From: Gp6-AA40 sp035649395
GTDB taxonomy: Bacteria > Acidobacteriota > Vicinamibacteria > Vicinamibacterales > UBA2999
Direction: 5' to 3'
Assembly: GCA_035649395.1 (NCBI GenBank)
Contig: DASRJR010000455.1
Span: 1 to 8,811 of the forward strand
Length of the DNA stretch: 8,811 nt
The notes below the pieces were generated by a model. That model was not told the DNA's origin and did no database searches. It was given only the letters and a program-made list of their open reading frames with translations. This document shows, piece after piece, positions 1 to 5,569 of this stretch. The position numbers and the translations under genes were made by a program. The first letter of the stretch is position 1. Each line of letters starts with the position of its first letter.

Positions 1-93
1 AGCCGCGTGAAGAACGGTGTTCGCGTGGAGGCGAAGGGGGCCCTCAACGCCGACGGCGCCTTGATCGCGACGCGTGTCGAGCTCGACGACTGA
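1..93 (+). CDS. C-terminal end of a DUF5666-type protein (partial)
   Basis: Frame 1 is open from the window edge and ends at TGA 91-93, giving 30 residues that end in LIATRVELDD. The pattern of a short beta-strand with valines (VRVEAKG), a turn (NADGA) and a final strand ending VEL-acidic is typical of the last repeat of DUF5666 beta-barrel (OB-like) domain proteins, which usually close with 'vkVeG..-dGvl.A..Vel'. Such proteins are generally exported and of unknown function. Only the tail is here, so signal peptide and domain number cannot be seen. The family call rests on this short motif alone. Nothing resembling a terminator follows it. Confidence 0.55.
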   Translation, partial: SRVKNGVRVEAKGALNADGALIATRVELDD

Positions 94-265
94 CGCGCCT
101 TCCACTTCCAACGGAGTTGCGGTAGTGTTCTAGCTCGACGAACGTGTCCTCGAACTCGGTATTCCCTCCGGCGTCTGAGAGAGTACTGGCGCTGAAGGTG
201 CGGGAAATCCTCGATCGATCCCGCGACCCGATGCCTAGTGCGTCGACTCAGCCACCGACCACGTC
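94..265. other. Intergenic spacer upstream of the lipocalin-like gene
   Basis: This 172-bp stretch separates the DUF5666 tail from the lipocalin-like gene on the same strand. I see no convincing -35/-10 pair, hairpin with T-run or Shine-Dalgarno sequence. It contains a weak open frame from GTG 144 to TGA 267-269 (41 codons) whose stop overlaps the next ATG as ATGA. It has no ribosome binding site, so I do not call it a gene. Confidence 0.4.
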
Positions 266-1219
266 ATGACACGAGCCTCGCTGCTGCTCGCGCTCGCGCT
301 GTTCGCGGGCGTGCCATCGCTTGACGCCCGTCAACCCGCCCCGATCGCCGGACGCGACCTCGTCGGCACATGGATGCTCATCGGCCTCGAGCAGGGAACG
401 ACCGCCGCACAGGCGACGCGGGTCGCCAATCCGCGCGGTCTGCTGATCGTCGACTCGGCCGGTCACGCGTTCGAGTTCGTGACGAGCAGCGCCGCGCAGC
501 GCGCGCCGATCGGCGGCCAGGCGCCGCTGGCCGATGCGCCGACCACCCTCGCCGGATACGGCGGGTTCTGGGGTGGCTATCGCCTCGACGCCGCGCAGAA
601 AAAGATCGTGTTCCGGCCCGAGGCCGGAATCAGCACGCTGCTGACCGGTGGACGTGAATTCTCCCGCTCGATCGAGTACGCGAACGATCGGCTCACCGTC
701 ACCTCGATCGACGAGCCGCACGCGGCCGGCGGCACACGCTGGACCTGGGAACGCGTCCCGACCATCGACAATCTCTCTCCACTCTATCGCCGCGTCGTCG
801 GCTTCTGGCAGCACGTGGTCGAGCGCCGAATCAACGTGACGACAAAGGCGGTGCTGTCGGAGACCCGTCGATCGCCGAGTGTGATCGTCTACACGCCCGC
901 GGGCTTCGTCGGCGTGCACTTCCCTCCGCTCAACCGCAAGCCGTTCGCGGCAGAGACGCCGACGCCCGAAGAAGCGCGCGCCGCGCTGCAGGGTTATATC
1001 GGCTACTTCGGGGCGCTGACGGTGTATCCCGGGGAGGTGTTCCACAACATCCTCGCCGGCACCAATCCGCTGCAGGGATCGATCTTGCGCCGGTTCGCCG
1101 ATATCAACGGCGACGAGCTCACCGTCCGTCTGCAGAACCGCAACCCGCAGGGCCAGGACACGGCAACCATCGTCGTGCTGAAGCGATTGAGCGGTGAAGC
1201 GGAGATGATCGCGCGATAA
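266..1219 (+). CDS. Secreted two-domain lipocalin-like protein
   Basis: 317 residues. The N-terminus is a signal peptide: basic MTR, then a hydrophobic LLLALALFAGV core, with probable cleavage near residues 20-22, so the product is exported. Two copies of a lipocalin-like (Lipocalin_5 type) beta-barrel unit follow. Domain 1 (about 31-165) opens with LVGTWMLIGLEQ and a NPRGLLIVDSAGH turn. Domain 2 (about 172-308) has VVGFWQHVVERR, then SVIVYTPAGFVGVHFPP, then the LQGYIGYFGALTVYPGEVFH segment that is diagnostic in this family, and a final LTVRLQNR strand. A small hydrophobic ligand is usual for the fold, but none can be named. The ATG at 266 directly precedes the signal peptide; no Shine-Dalgarno sequence is visible. 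It stands alone on the + strand and converges with the 1330-2082 gene. Confidence 0.8.
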   Translation: MTRASLLLALALFAGVPSLDARQPAPIAGRDLVGTWMLIGLEQGTTAAQATRVANPRGLLIVDSAGHAFEFVTSSAAQRAPIGGQAPLADAPTTLAGYGGFWGGYRLDAAQKKIVFRPEAGISTLLTGGREFSRSIEYANDRLTVTSIDEPHAAGGTRWTWERVPTIDNLSPLYRRVVGFWQHVVERRINVTTKAVLSETRRSPSVIVYTPAGFVGVHFPPLNRKPFAAETPTPEEARAALQGYIGYFGALTVYPGEVFHNILAGTNPLQGSILRRFADINGDELTVRLQNRNPQGQDTATIVVLKRLSGEAEMIAR

Positions 1220-1329
1220 CTCTGTCGCGCGTCGGTGCGATCACACCGACCATCGTTAGAACCGATCGCACTGATAAACGGCAGCACCTATCCCACCGAC
1301 GACCGTTAGAAACACTCGCACCGACTTCG
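1220..1329. repeat. Convergent spacer with imperfect direct and inverted repeats
   Basis: This lies between two convergent stop codons. Two 27-bp imperfect direct repeats start at 1244 and 1294 (22 of 27 positions identical by eye, 50-bp period). Both begin CACCGAC, have CGTTAGAA in the middle and end TCGCA. A perfect 10-bp inverted repeat joins GTCGGTGCGA (1231-1240) to TCGCACCGAC (1316-1325). A second perfect 7-bp stem, GTCGGTG/CACCGAC, spans 1231-1250 with a 6-base loop. No T-tract follows either stem, so a rho-independent terminator is not shown. The stems could still form alternative hairpins at the 3' ends of both transcripts. Confidence 0.6.
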
Positions 1330-2082
1330 TCATTTCATCAGCCATAACATGACCGCCTGCGCACTCAATTGCAGCGCGAGCGCGGCTGCGAACGACACCG
1401 GCGCACTTGCGCGAGGCAGCATCACGGCCAACACGAAGCAGAAGATCGCAAAGCTGCACAGTCCTGGCATGTAGCCGCGCAGAAAGCGGACGACGGCGCC
1501 CGTGCCCTGTTGCGCGTGCGTGAAGCCAGCGATGATCGCGGTCGCAACCGGAAACGGCGTGAGCAAACCGCTCAGCGTGGGGCCGAGGCGAGCGGCGATC
1601 GCGGTCAACACGAACACGAGCGCGGTTGCCGAGCACATCCGAAGCGGGAGATCCCACGACGGCGGAGTCCGCGGGGCGTCGAGCGGACCGGCTGCGGGCA
1701 GGAAATAACGCACGACCATCAACGACGTGATCGCCACGACGAGTCCGGTGCCGGCGCCCGCGGTCGTGTGCAGTGTCAACAGCGTGATGGCGCCGAAACA
1801 CAGCCAACCAGCCAGCACGCAGATCGGCCAGCGCCACCGGGTCGAGAGGTGGCCATACGCCGCGCAGAACGCGGCGACGCCAACGAGGCCGATGAGCGTT
1901 CCTTCGGCGGCACGCGCGGCAAACGGCGTGCCTTGCTGCACGATGTAGAAGCCGAGCGTGGGTCCGGCCACGACCGGAAGCGCGGTGACGAACGCCGCCG
2001 CACGTGGGCCCCATCGCCGCGCGGCGAGCGTGACGAGCGCGATGAAGATGGGGACGAGCGTGAGGCGGAGAAGGAGGAGCAC
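1330..2082 (-). CDS. Internally duplicated GlpM-like integral membrane protein
   Basis: 250 residues, almost entirely hydrophobic, with about seven or eight candidate membrane segments and few charges. The protein is two similar halves. Residues about 18-52 (LAARRWGPRAAAFVTALPVVAG through QQGT) align with about 161-194 (IAARLGPTLSGLLTPFPVAT through QQGT); both carry a GP, a buried proline and a QQGT turn. The unit resembles the single GlpM/DUF3147-like unit (GLIPLFPTF... followed by a glycine turn and an amphipathic helix), so this looks like a tandem duplication. Function is unknown; a small transporter or channel is possible. The start is GTG at 2080-2082, 18 bp after the stop of the nitronate monooxygenase gene, and no ATG lies in frame between them. 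It is the last large gene of the 4413-to-1330 operon. Confidence 0.75.
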   Translation of the reverse strand: MLLLLRLTLVPIFIALVTLAARRWGPRAAAFVTALPVVAGPTLGFYIVQQGTPFAARAAEGTLIGLVGVAAFCAAYGHLSTRWRWPICVLAGWLCFGAITLLTLHTTAGAGTGLVVAITSLMVVRYFLPAAGPLDAPRTPPSWDLPLRMCSATALVFVLTAIAARLGPTLSGLLTPFPVATAIIAGFTHAQQGTGAVVRFLRGYMPGLCSFAIFCFVLAVMLPRASAPVSFAAALALQLSAQAVMLWLMK

Positions 2083-2100
2083 AGCGCTGACGATGGTTGA

Positions 2101-3171
2101 TTAGTAATCAATCAACAATCGAGCGGTCTCCCAAATCTCTCGAACCAGATCGCCCGCGGGCACCGGCTTGGCCATGGCGGCAGACTGTCCGGCGGGGACG
2201 AGCAGTCGGCGACGGTCCTCGGCAACGGCGGCGGCTTCGCGTAACGGTGCCGTCAGACCGCGCTGGACCGGAAACGGCGCCGGCGCGGGCGCATCGGGCG
2301 CCATGGCTGCTTTCACGAAGTCGGTAGCGATCGTGCGCGCCAGCCGTCCCGACAGCGCACGGGTGAGGACGGTGTCCTCCGGTTCGAGATCGTCGAGCGC
2401 GTTCGCCCAAGCGCGCGCTATGCCCGCTTCGGGACAGCGCAGAAAGGCAGTGCCAATCACGGCAGCACTCGCGCCGAGCATCAACGCGGCCGCGACACCG
2501 CGACCGTCGCCGATCCCTCCAGCCGCGATGACGGGGATGTCGAGCCGATCGGAGAACCGCGGCAGCAGCGCGAACAAGCCGACCGACTGGCGCTCGGCGG
2601 CGGCCTGATCGAACGAGCCGCGGTGGCCGCCCGCCTCGAATCCCTGGGCGATGATCGCGTCGGCACCGGCGGCTTGCGCGCGACGCGCCTCGTCCAGCGT
2701 CGTCGCCGTCGCGAACCAGGCAATGCCCCGGTCCTTGAAGCGGCGAATGAGGTCGGGCGCAAACACCCCCATGATCGACGACACGGCCGTGGGCCGCGCC
2801 TCGATGAAGGCGTCGCATTGCTCGTCCACACTGGCACGCGACACGTCGCCGGCGACCGCGGGCACCTCCGGTCCCCATTGCGCGAGAAACGCTCTCACGC
2901 GCGCTTCGTGAGCGGCGTCTCGAACAGGATCCGGATCGGGCAGCCAGGTGTTCAGTTGAAACGTGCCTCGACTCGAGGCGCGGAACTCGCGGACCCATTC
3001 GGCGATGACGGCCGGCGGCGTCATCACCGCGCCCAGTGCGCCCATCGCTCCGGCATTCGCCACGGCCACTGAGAGACTCGCGGGAGAGGCCCCGGCCATG
3101 GGTGCAAGCAGGATGGGAACGGTCATGCCGTAGGCCTCGCAAAACGCGCGGGCCCGGTCGCGGACCTTCAT
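2101..3171 (-). CDS. Nitronate monooxygenase family flavoenzyme
   Basis: 356 residues from ATG at 3169-3171. An earlier in-frame start at 3234 exists but would lie inside the upstream gene; the 3171 start gives a 4-bp ATGA overlap with it. The protein is an FMN-dependent TIM barrel of the NMO (2-nitropropane dioxygenase) class. Visible motifs in order are PILLAPMAG at 19-27 (barrel entry), FQLNTWLP at 71-78, QGFEAGGHRG at 176-185 with the presumed catalytic base His183, and PVIAAGGIGDGRG at 213-225 followed by LMLGASAAVIGTAFL at 230-244 (FMN phosphate site). Known members oxidise alkyl nitronates such as propionate-3-nitronate to carbonyl compounds, protecting cells from these toxins. The substrate here is inferred only by family. 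Length and motif set are complete, so it should be active. The product is cytoplasmic, with no signal peptide. Confidence 0.9.
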   Translation of the reverse strand: MKVRDRARAFCEAYGMTVPILLAPMAGASPASLSVAVANAGAMGALGAVMTPPAVIAEWVREFRASSRGTFQLNTWLPDPDPVRDAAHEARVRAFLAQWGPEVPAVAGDVSRASVDEQCDAFIEARPTAVSSIMGVFAPDLIRRFKDRGIAWFATATTLDEARRAQAAGADAIIAQGFEAGGHRGSFDQAAAERQSVGLFALLPRFSDRLDIPVIAAGGIGDGRGVAAALMLGASAAVIGTAFLRCPEAGIARAWANALDDLEPEDTVLTRALSGRLARTIATDFVKAAMAPDAPAPAPFPVQRGLTAPLREAAAVAEDRRRLLVPAGQSAAMAKPVPAGDLVREIWETARLLIDY

Positions 3172-3521
3172 CGCCGAGGGGTCTTCCTTTTCGTCGCAGC
3201 CGGCTTCTTCGCCTTGGCCGCGCTGTTCTGCCACGCCAGCGTCACCGCCTCGCCAAGGGTGTCCTCGTCGGCCTCGTCCAGATGCACCCGCGTCGATCCC
3301 GATCGCCCCCAGGCGCCGGGAGCGGGCGAGAACATCCCGGGATGCTCGGCGAGGAATGCCTGCTGCTGTTCCGGTGTGAGCATCACCACGCCGACGGTTT
3401 CTTCCGCGTTCAGCGTGGCAAAGATGCGGCCATGCGCGCGGAAGTCGGGATGCCCCATGTGCGCGCCCTCGAACGCGCCGTCCAGCGCGAGGACGATCCG
3501 TCGAAACTCGTGCCCACGCAT
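3168..3521 (-). CDS. MmcQ/YjbR family protein
   Basis: 117 residues, a normal size for the single-domain MmcQ/YjbR (CyaY-like fold) family, which is proposed to bind DNA but has no firm function. Signature elements are FRRIVLAL at 6-13, the HMGHPDFR block at 21-28, GRIFATL at 31-37, VVMLTPEQQQAFL at 45-57, PGMFSPAPGAWGRSGSTRV at 61-79 and a final helix ending LAW at 95-97. An Ala/Lys/Arg-rich tail (KAKKPAATKRKTPRR, 103-117) follows the domain and could aid nucleic acid binding. The start is ATG at 3519-3521, one base after the TGA of the lactonase-like gene. The stop overlaps the nitronate monooxygenase ATG, so it is translationally tied to both neighbours. Confidence 0.85.
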   Translation of the reverse strand: MRGHEFRRIVLALDGAFEGAHMGHPDFRAHGRIFATLNAEETVGVVMLTPEQQQAFLAEHPGMFSPAPGAWGRSGSTRVHLDEADEDTLGEAVTLAWQNSAAKAKKPAATKRKTPRR

Positions 3522-3522
3522 C

Positions 3523-4413
3523 TCAGTCGTAATACGAGGGCGCCTTCTTCAGCTTCGTGTGCGCGTCGAGGTCGTGTTGGATCCAGAGCTGCGCTCCGGT
3601 CTTCTTCAAGAACGCCTCGACCGATCGTCGTGCGCCGCGTGTCTGCTCGACGTCGAACTCGAACGTCGGGTATCGATCGAGCCGGCGCTCGGCTTGATAG
3701 TGATACAGGTCGCCCGACAACAACACGCCGCCGGTTCGCGCCAGCTTGACGTACAGCACCTGGTGGCCCGGCGTATGTCCGGGCGCCGATTTCAGAATCA
3801 CCGTGCCATCGCCGAACACATCGTGCTCATCGTCTTTCACCGTCGTCGTGCGGCTGGTCTTGAGTGCGGAGTAGGTCATCGGCCGTGCGGTCCCGAGCGG
3901 CTTCTCGGGAAACATCGCCTCCCGCTCGAGCGGACGCACGAGCCACGTCGCACGCGCGAACACATTCGCGTTCGCGGTGTGATCCCAGTGGTAATGCGAG
4001 AGGGCGAGATGCGTCACGTCCGCGGGCGTGTAGCCTGCGGCCTTGAGCTGAGGCAGGAGCCCGTTGGCGATCGTTACTTGACGGCCCTGGCCATCGGGCA
4101 GCGTCAGCTTCTGCACCGATGGCTTGCCGGTCGGTGACCAGTCGGCGTCGGTAATGGCGCCGGTATCCCACATCAGCACGCCCTTGGGATGGGCGATCAG
4201 ATAGGCCGCCACGGAAAGCTGCGTCGTTCCGACGTCCTCCTTCGTCAGCTTGTAACGTCCGGGGTCGGACTCGAGGACGCCGCCATCGAGCACGTACAGC
4301 CTGACGGAGGGTGGCGGTGCAGGACGACCGCCTTGCGGCTCGCCGAGCAGGCGAGCTCCGGCGAACAACGTTCCAACGAGCGCGAAAGCGAAGGCGAGGA
4401 CGCGAGTTGCCAT
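3523..4413 (-). CDS. Exported N-acyl homoserine lactonase-like metallo-beta-lactamase fold hydrolase
   Basis: 296 residues. The N-terminus (MATRVLAFAFALVGTLFAGA) looks like a signal peptide, so the enzyme probably acts in the periplasm or outside. The metallo-beta-lactamase fold follows. The zinc site is complete: LSHYHWDHT gives H140, H142, D144 and H145 of the HxHxDH motif, APGHTPGH gives H213, LSGDLYHY gives the bridging D235, and IQHD gives H280. VLMWDTG at 79-85 is the usual early strand. This layout, with the PLEREAMF segment after the metal motif, fits the AHL-lactonase (AttM/AidC-like) branch, which opens the lactone ring of quorum-sensing signals. Other lactone or ester substrates are possible. 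It is the first gene of the operon and is preceded by a TATAAT box only 6 bp before the ATG. Confidence 0.82.
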   Translation of the reverse strand: MATRVLAFAFALVGTLFAGARLLGEPQGGRPAPPPSVRLYVLDGGVLESDPGRYKLTKEDVGTTQLSVAAYLIAHPKGVLMWDTGAITDADWSPTGKPSVQKLTLPDGQGRQVTIANGLLPQLKAAGYTPADVTHLALSHYHWDHTANANVFARATWLVRPLEREAMFPEKPLGTARPMTYSALKTSRTTTVKDDEHDVFGDGTVILKSAPGHTPGHQVLYVKLARTGGVLLSGDLYHYQAERRLDRYPTFEFDVEQTRGARRSVEAFLKKTGAQLWIQHDLDAHTKLKKAPSYYD

Positions 4414-4419
4414 TCGCGG

Positions 4420-4425
4420 ATTATA
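4420..4425 (-). promoter_or_regulatory. Candidate -10 box (TATAAT), leaderless start of the lactonase operon
   Basis: Read on the minus strand, TATAAT is followed by CCGCGA and then the ATG of the lactonase-like gene (4413). A consensus -10 hexamer 6 bp before a start codon would place transcription initiation at or beside the A of ATG, giving a leaderless mRNA. This agrees with the lack of a Shine-Dalgarno sequence. The hexamer 17 bp upstream (GATTCC) is a poor -35 match, so sigma recognition may rest on the -10 alone. An exact TATAAT in such GC-rich DNA is unlikely by chance, but the promoter is inferred. Confidence 0.5.
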
Positions 4426-4461
4426 GGATCAGGAACAAACTGGGAATCGGACTAGTCGTCT

Positions 4462-4467
4462 AAGGAG
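4462..4467 (+). promoter_or_regulatory. Ribosome binding site of the decayed TIGR03435 gene
   Basis: AAGGAG lies 5 bases before ATG 4473, one of the best Shine-Dalgarno matches in the window. Its retention before a broken reading frame supports this being the original start of the lost gene. It is also why ATG 4473 is preferred to the overlapping GTG at 4467. Confidence 0.55.
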
Positions 4468-4472
4468 TGAAC

Positions 4473-4641
4473 ATGAAGTGGCCTGCACTCGTGGTCGCGA
4501 TTGTCAGTAGCGGAACAAAATGGGCGTTTCAAGGCCTCATGACGGCGCTGGTCGAACAACTGGGACTGAAGCTTGAACCTGCGAGAGGATCTGTGGAAGT
4601 GCTTTGTAATCGACCACGTGGAGCCGCCCACGCCGGACTAA
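4473..4641 (+). pseudogene. Remnant of a TIGR03435 family protein (internal deletion plus frameshift)
   Basis: A strong Shine-Dalgarno sequence (AAGGAG, 4462-4467) precedes ATG 4473, which opens a signal-like start MKWPALVVAIVSS. The same frame runs into LMTALVEQLGLKLEPARG (residues 22-39), a close match to the conserved C-terminal end of TIGR03435 proteins (usual form 'lftAlqEQLGLKLe..kGpvevlVIDhvekP'). After VEVL the frame breaks. One base must be dropped in the TTT at 4603-4605 to read VIDHVEPPTPD and stop at TAA 4639-4641, exactly the expected family ending. The family is normally about 200-300 residues, so nearly all of the middle is missing. N- and C-terminal stubs appear fused by deletion and then frameshifted. 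Family function is unknown. It sits on the opposite strand to both neighbours. Confidence 0.75.
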
Positions 4642-4648
4642 GGCGATG

Positions 4649-5500
4649 TCACTTCGCCACAGCGTTCTCAATCCACGCGTCGATCTCGGGCCACACCTCT
4701 GACTGCAACGAACGATTGTGGCCGACGCCTGCAACCAGAATCAGACGCTTGGGTCCTGTGAGGGATCGATAGATTCGGCGTGAATGCTCCGGCGGTGTCT
4801 CGACGTCCTCGGCTCCGTGGACGAGCAGCACAGGAGCAGTGATCAACCGCGCGGCGCGCTCCGGACTGGCGTCGTCGATGCGGAACTGTCCTTGTCGCTC
4901 AGCCAGCGCGAAGGCACGCTCGATGATCGTCGCGGTGAAATAGGCCGGCGCGCGTTCCCGCGCAACCGTTCGCACATCGGCGAAGCTCTCGGCCGCGATG
5001 ACCGCCGCGACGCGCGAGTCGTGCGCGGCTTCCTGTAGCGCGACCGCTCCCCCGAGCGACGCACCGATGAGCAGCACGGGCCCGCGCTCGAGCGTGTCGA
5101 TCACGCGTCGAAGGTCGTCTCGTTCGCGAACGCCATACGTGCAGACGTCACCATCCGACTCACCGTGAGCGCGGCTGTCATAGGCGATAACGTCGAAGCC
5201 GCGTGGCAGGTAGCGCGCGATGATACCGACCGCGCCTCTCCGGTTGTCGCCGAAACCATGGAGCGTCACGATTGTTCCACGACGCTCGGCGGTGGCGCGG
5301 CAGCGCCACCCTGCCAGGCGAACGCCATCACCGTCGAAGAACGTCTCCTCGCAGTGCGGCGGCGTCGTGCCCGCGCCCCGCACTCGCAGCGGATGCAACA
5401 AGGCCCCAGCACCGAAAGCTGGCAACTGCGATAAGAGGACACCGATGGCGACGAGCGCGATCGTGACACCGGCCGTGACGTAGCGGATCCGCCGTGTCAT
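4649..5500 (-). CDS. Membrane-anchored alpha/beta hydrolase
   Basis: 283 residues. A basic MTRRIRY start and a hydrophobic segment (about 8-32) form an uncleaved anchor or signal peptide, so the catalytic domain probably faces the periplasm. The alpha/beta hydrolase core follows: GTIVTLHGFGDN at 75-86 (oxyanion-hole HG), DVIAYDSRAHGESDG at 103-117, the nucleophile elbow GASLGG at 146-151 with Ser148, the acid in LLVHGAEDVETP (Asp232) and the base in AGVGHNRSL (His261). The triad is complete. The sequence resembles the YqiK/BAAT-like 'alpha/beta hydrolase family' exported esterases of unknown substrate. The start is ATG 5498-5500 with no strong Shine-Dalgarno sequence. It ends 8 bp from the TIGR03435 remnant, which runs towards it on the other strand. 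A hairpin separates it from the HAD gene. Confidence 0.85.
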   Translation of the reverse strand: MTRRIRYVTAGVTIALVAIGVLLSQLPAFGAGALLHPLRVRGAGTTPPHCEETFFDGDGVRLAGWRCRATAERRGTIVTLHGFGDNRRGAVGIIARYLPRGFDVIAYDSRAHGESDGDVCTYGVRERDDLRRVIDTLERGPVLLIGASLGGAVALQEAAHDSRVAAVIAAESFADVRTVARERAPAYFTATIIERAFALAERQGQFRIDDASPERAARLITAPVLLVHGAEDVETPPEHSRRIYRSLTGPKRLILVAGVGHNRSLQSEVWPEIDAWIENAVAK

Positions 5501-5526
5501 GCGGTCACAGCCCTGGATAACTCGCG

Positions 5527-5547
5527 GCCGGGCCTTTTAGGCCCGGC
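5527..5547. repeat. GC-rich perfect hairpin (REP-like) between HAD and hydrolase genes
   Basis: A 9-bp perfect stem (GCCGGGCCT, 5527-5535, with AGGCCCGGC, 5539-5547) closes a 3-base TTT loop. It lies 22 bp beyond the stop of the minus-strand HAD gene. On the minus strand no T-run follows the stem, so it is a poor rho-independent terminator. On the + strand only a broken GTTTCGTT follows. Eighteen bases (5531-5548) match 6280-6297 with two differences, in the same orientation, so I treat it as one copy of a dispersed palindromic repeat. Transcript 3'-end stabilisation or attenuation is possible. Confidence 0.65.
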
Positions 5548-5569
5548 GTTTCGTTGATCGAGCCACTTC

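Noticed and set aside
1254..1311. Paired GTTAGAA cores resembling integron attC boundary sites
   Set aside because: The two copies are in direct orientation 50 bp apart, the seventh base does not fit GTTRRRY, and no inverse RYYYAAC core lies between them, so no attC site can be formed.
1256..2014. Long minus-strand frame of 252 codons overlapping the duplicated membrane protein
   Set aside because: It is rich in Arg/His with no family resemblance and is the alternate frame of the gene at 1330-2082. Only its final ATGA-overlapping stretch is kept as a low-interest finding.
2108..3142. 344-codon minus-strand frame inside the nitronate monooxygenase gene
   Set aside because: Arg-rich shadow frame produced by high GC; the other frame has the full NMO motif set.
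3214..4137. 307-codon plus-strand frame opposite the YjbR and lactonase genes
   Set aside because: Antisense shadow of two well-supported genes; Arg/His-rich with no domain.
5527..5547. Rho-independent terminator for the HAD gene
   Set aside because: The stem is perfect, but on the minus strand it is followed by CGCGAGTTATCC with no T-run, and a near copy occurs at 6280-6297, so a dispersed repeat explains it better.
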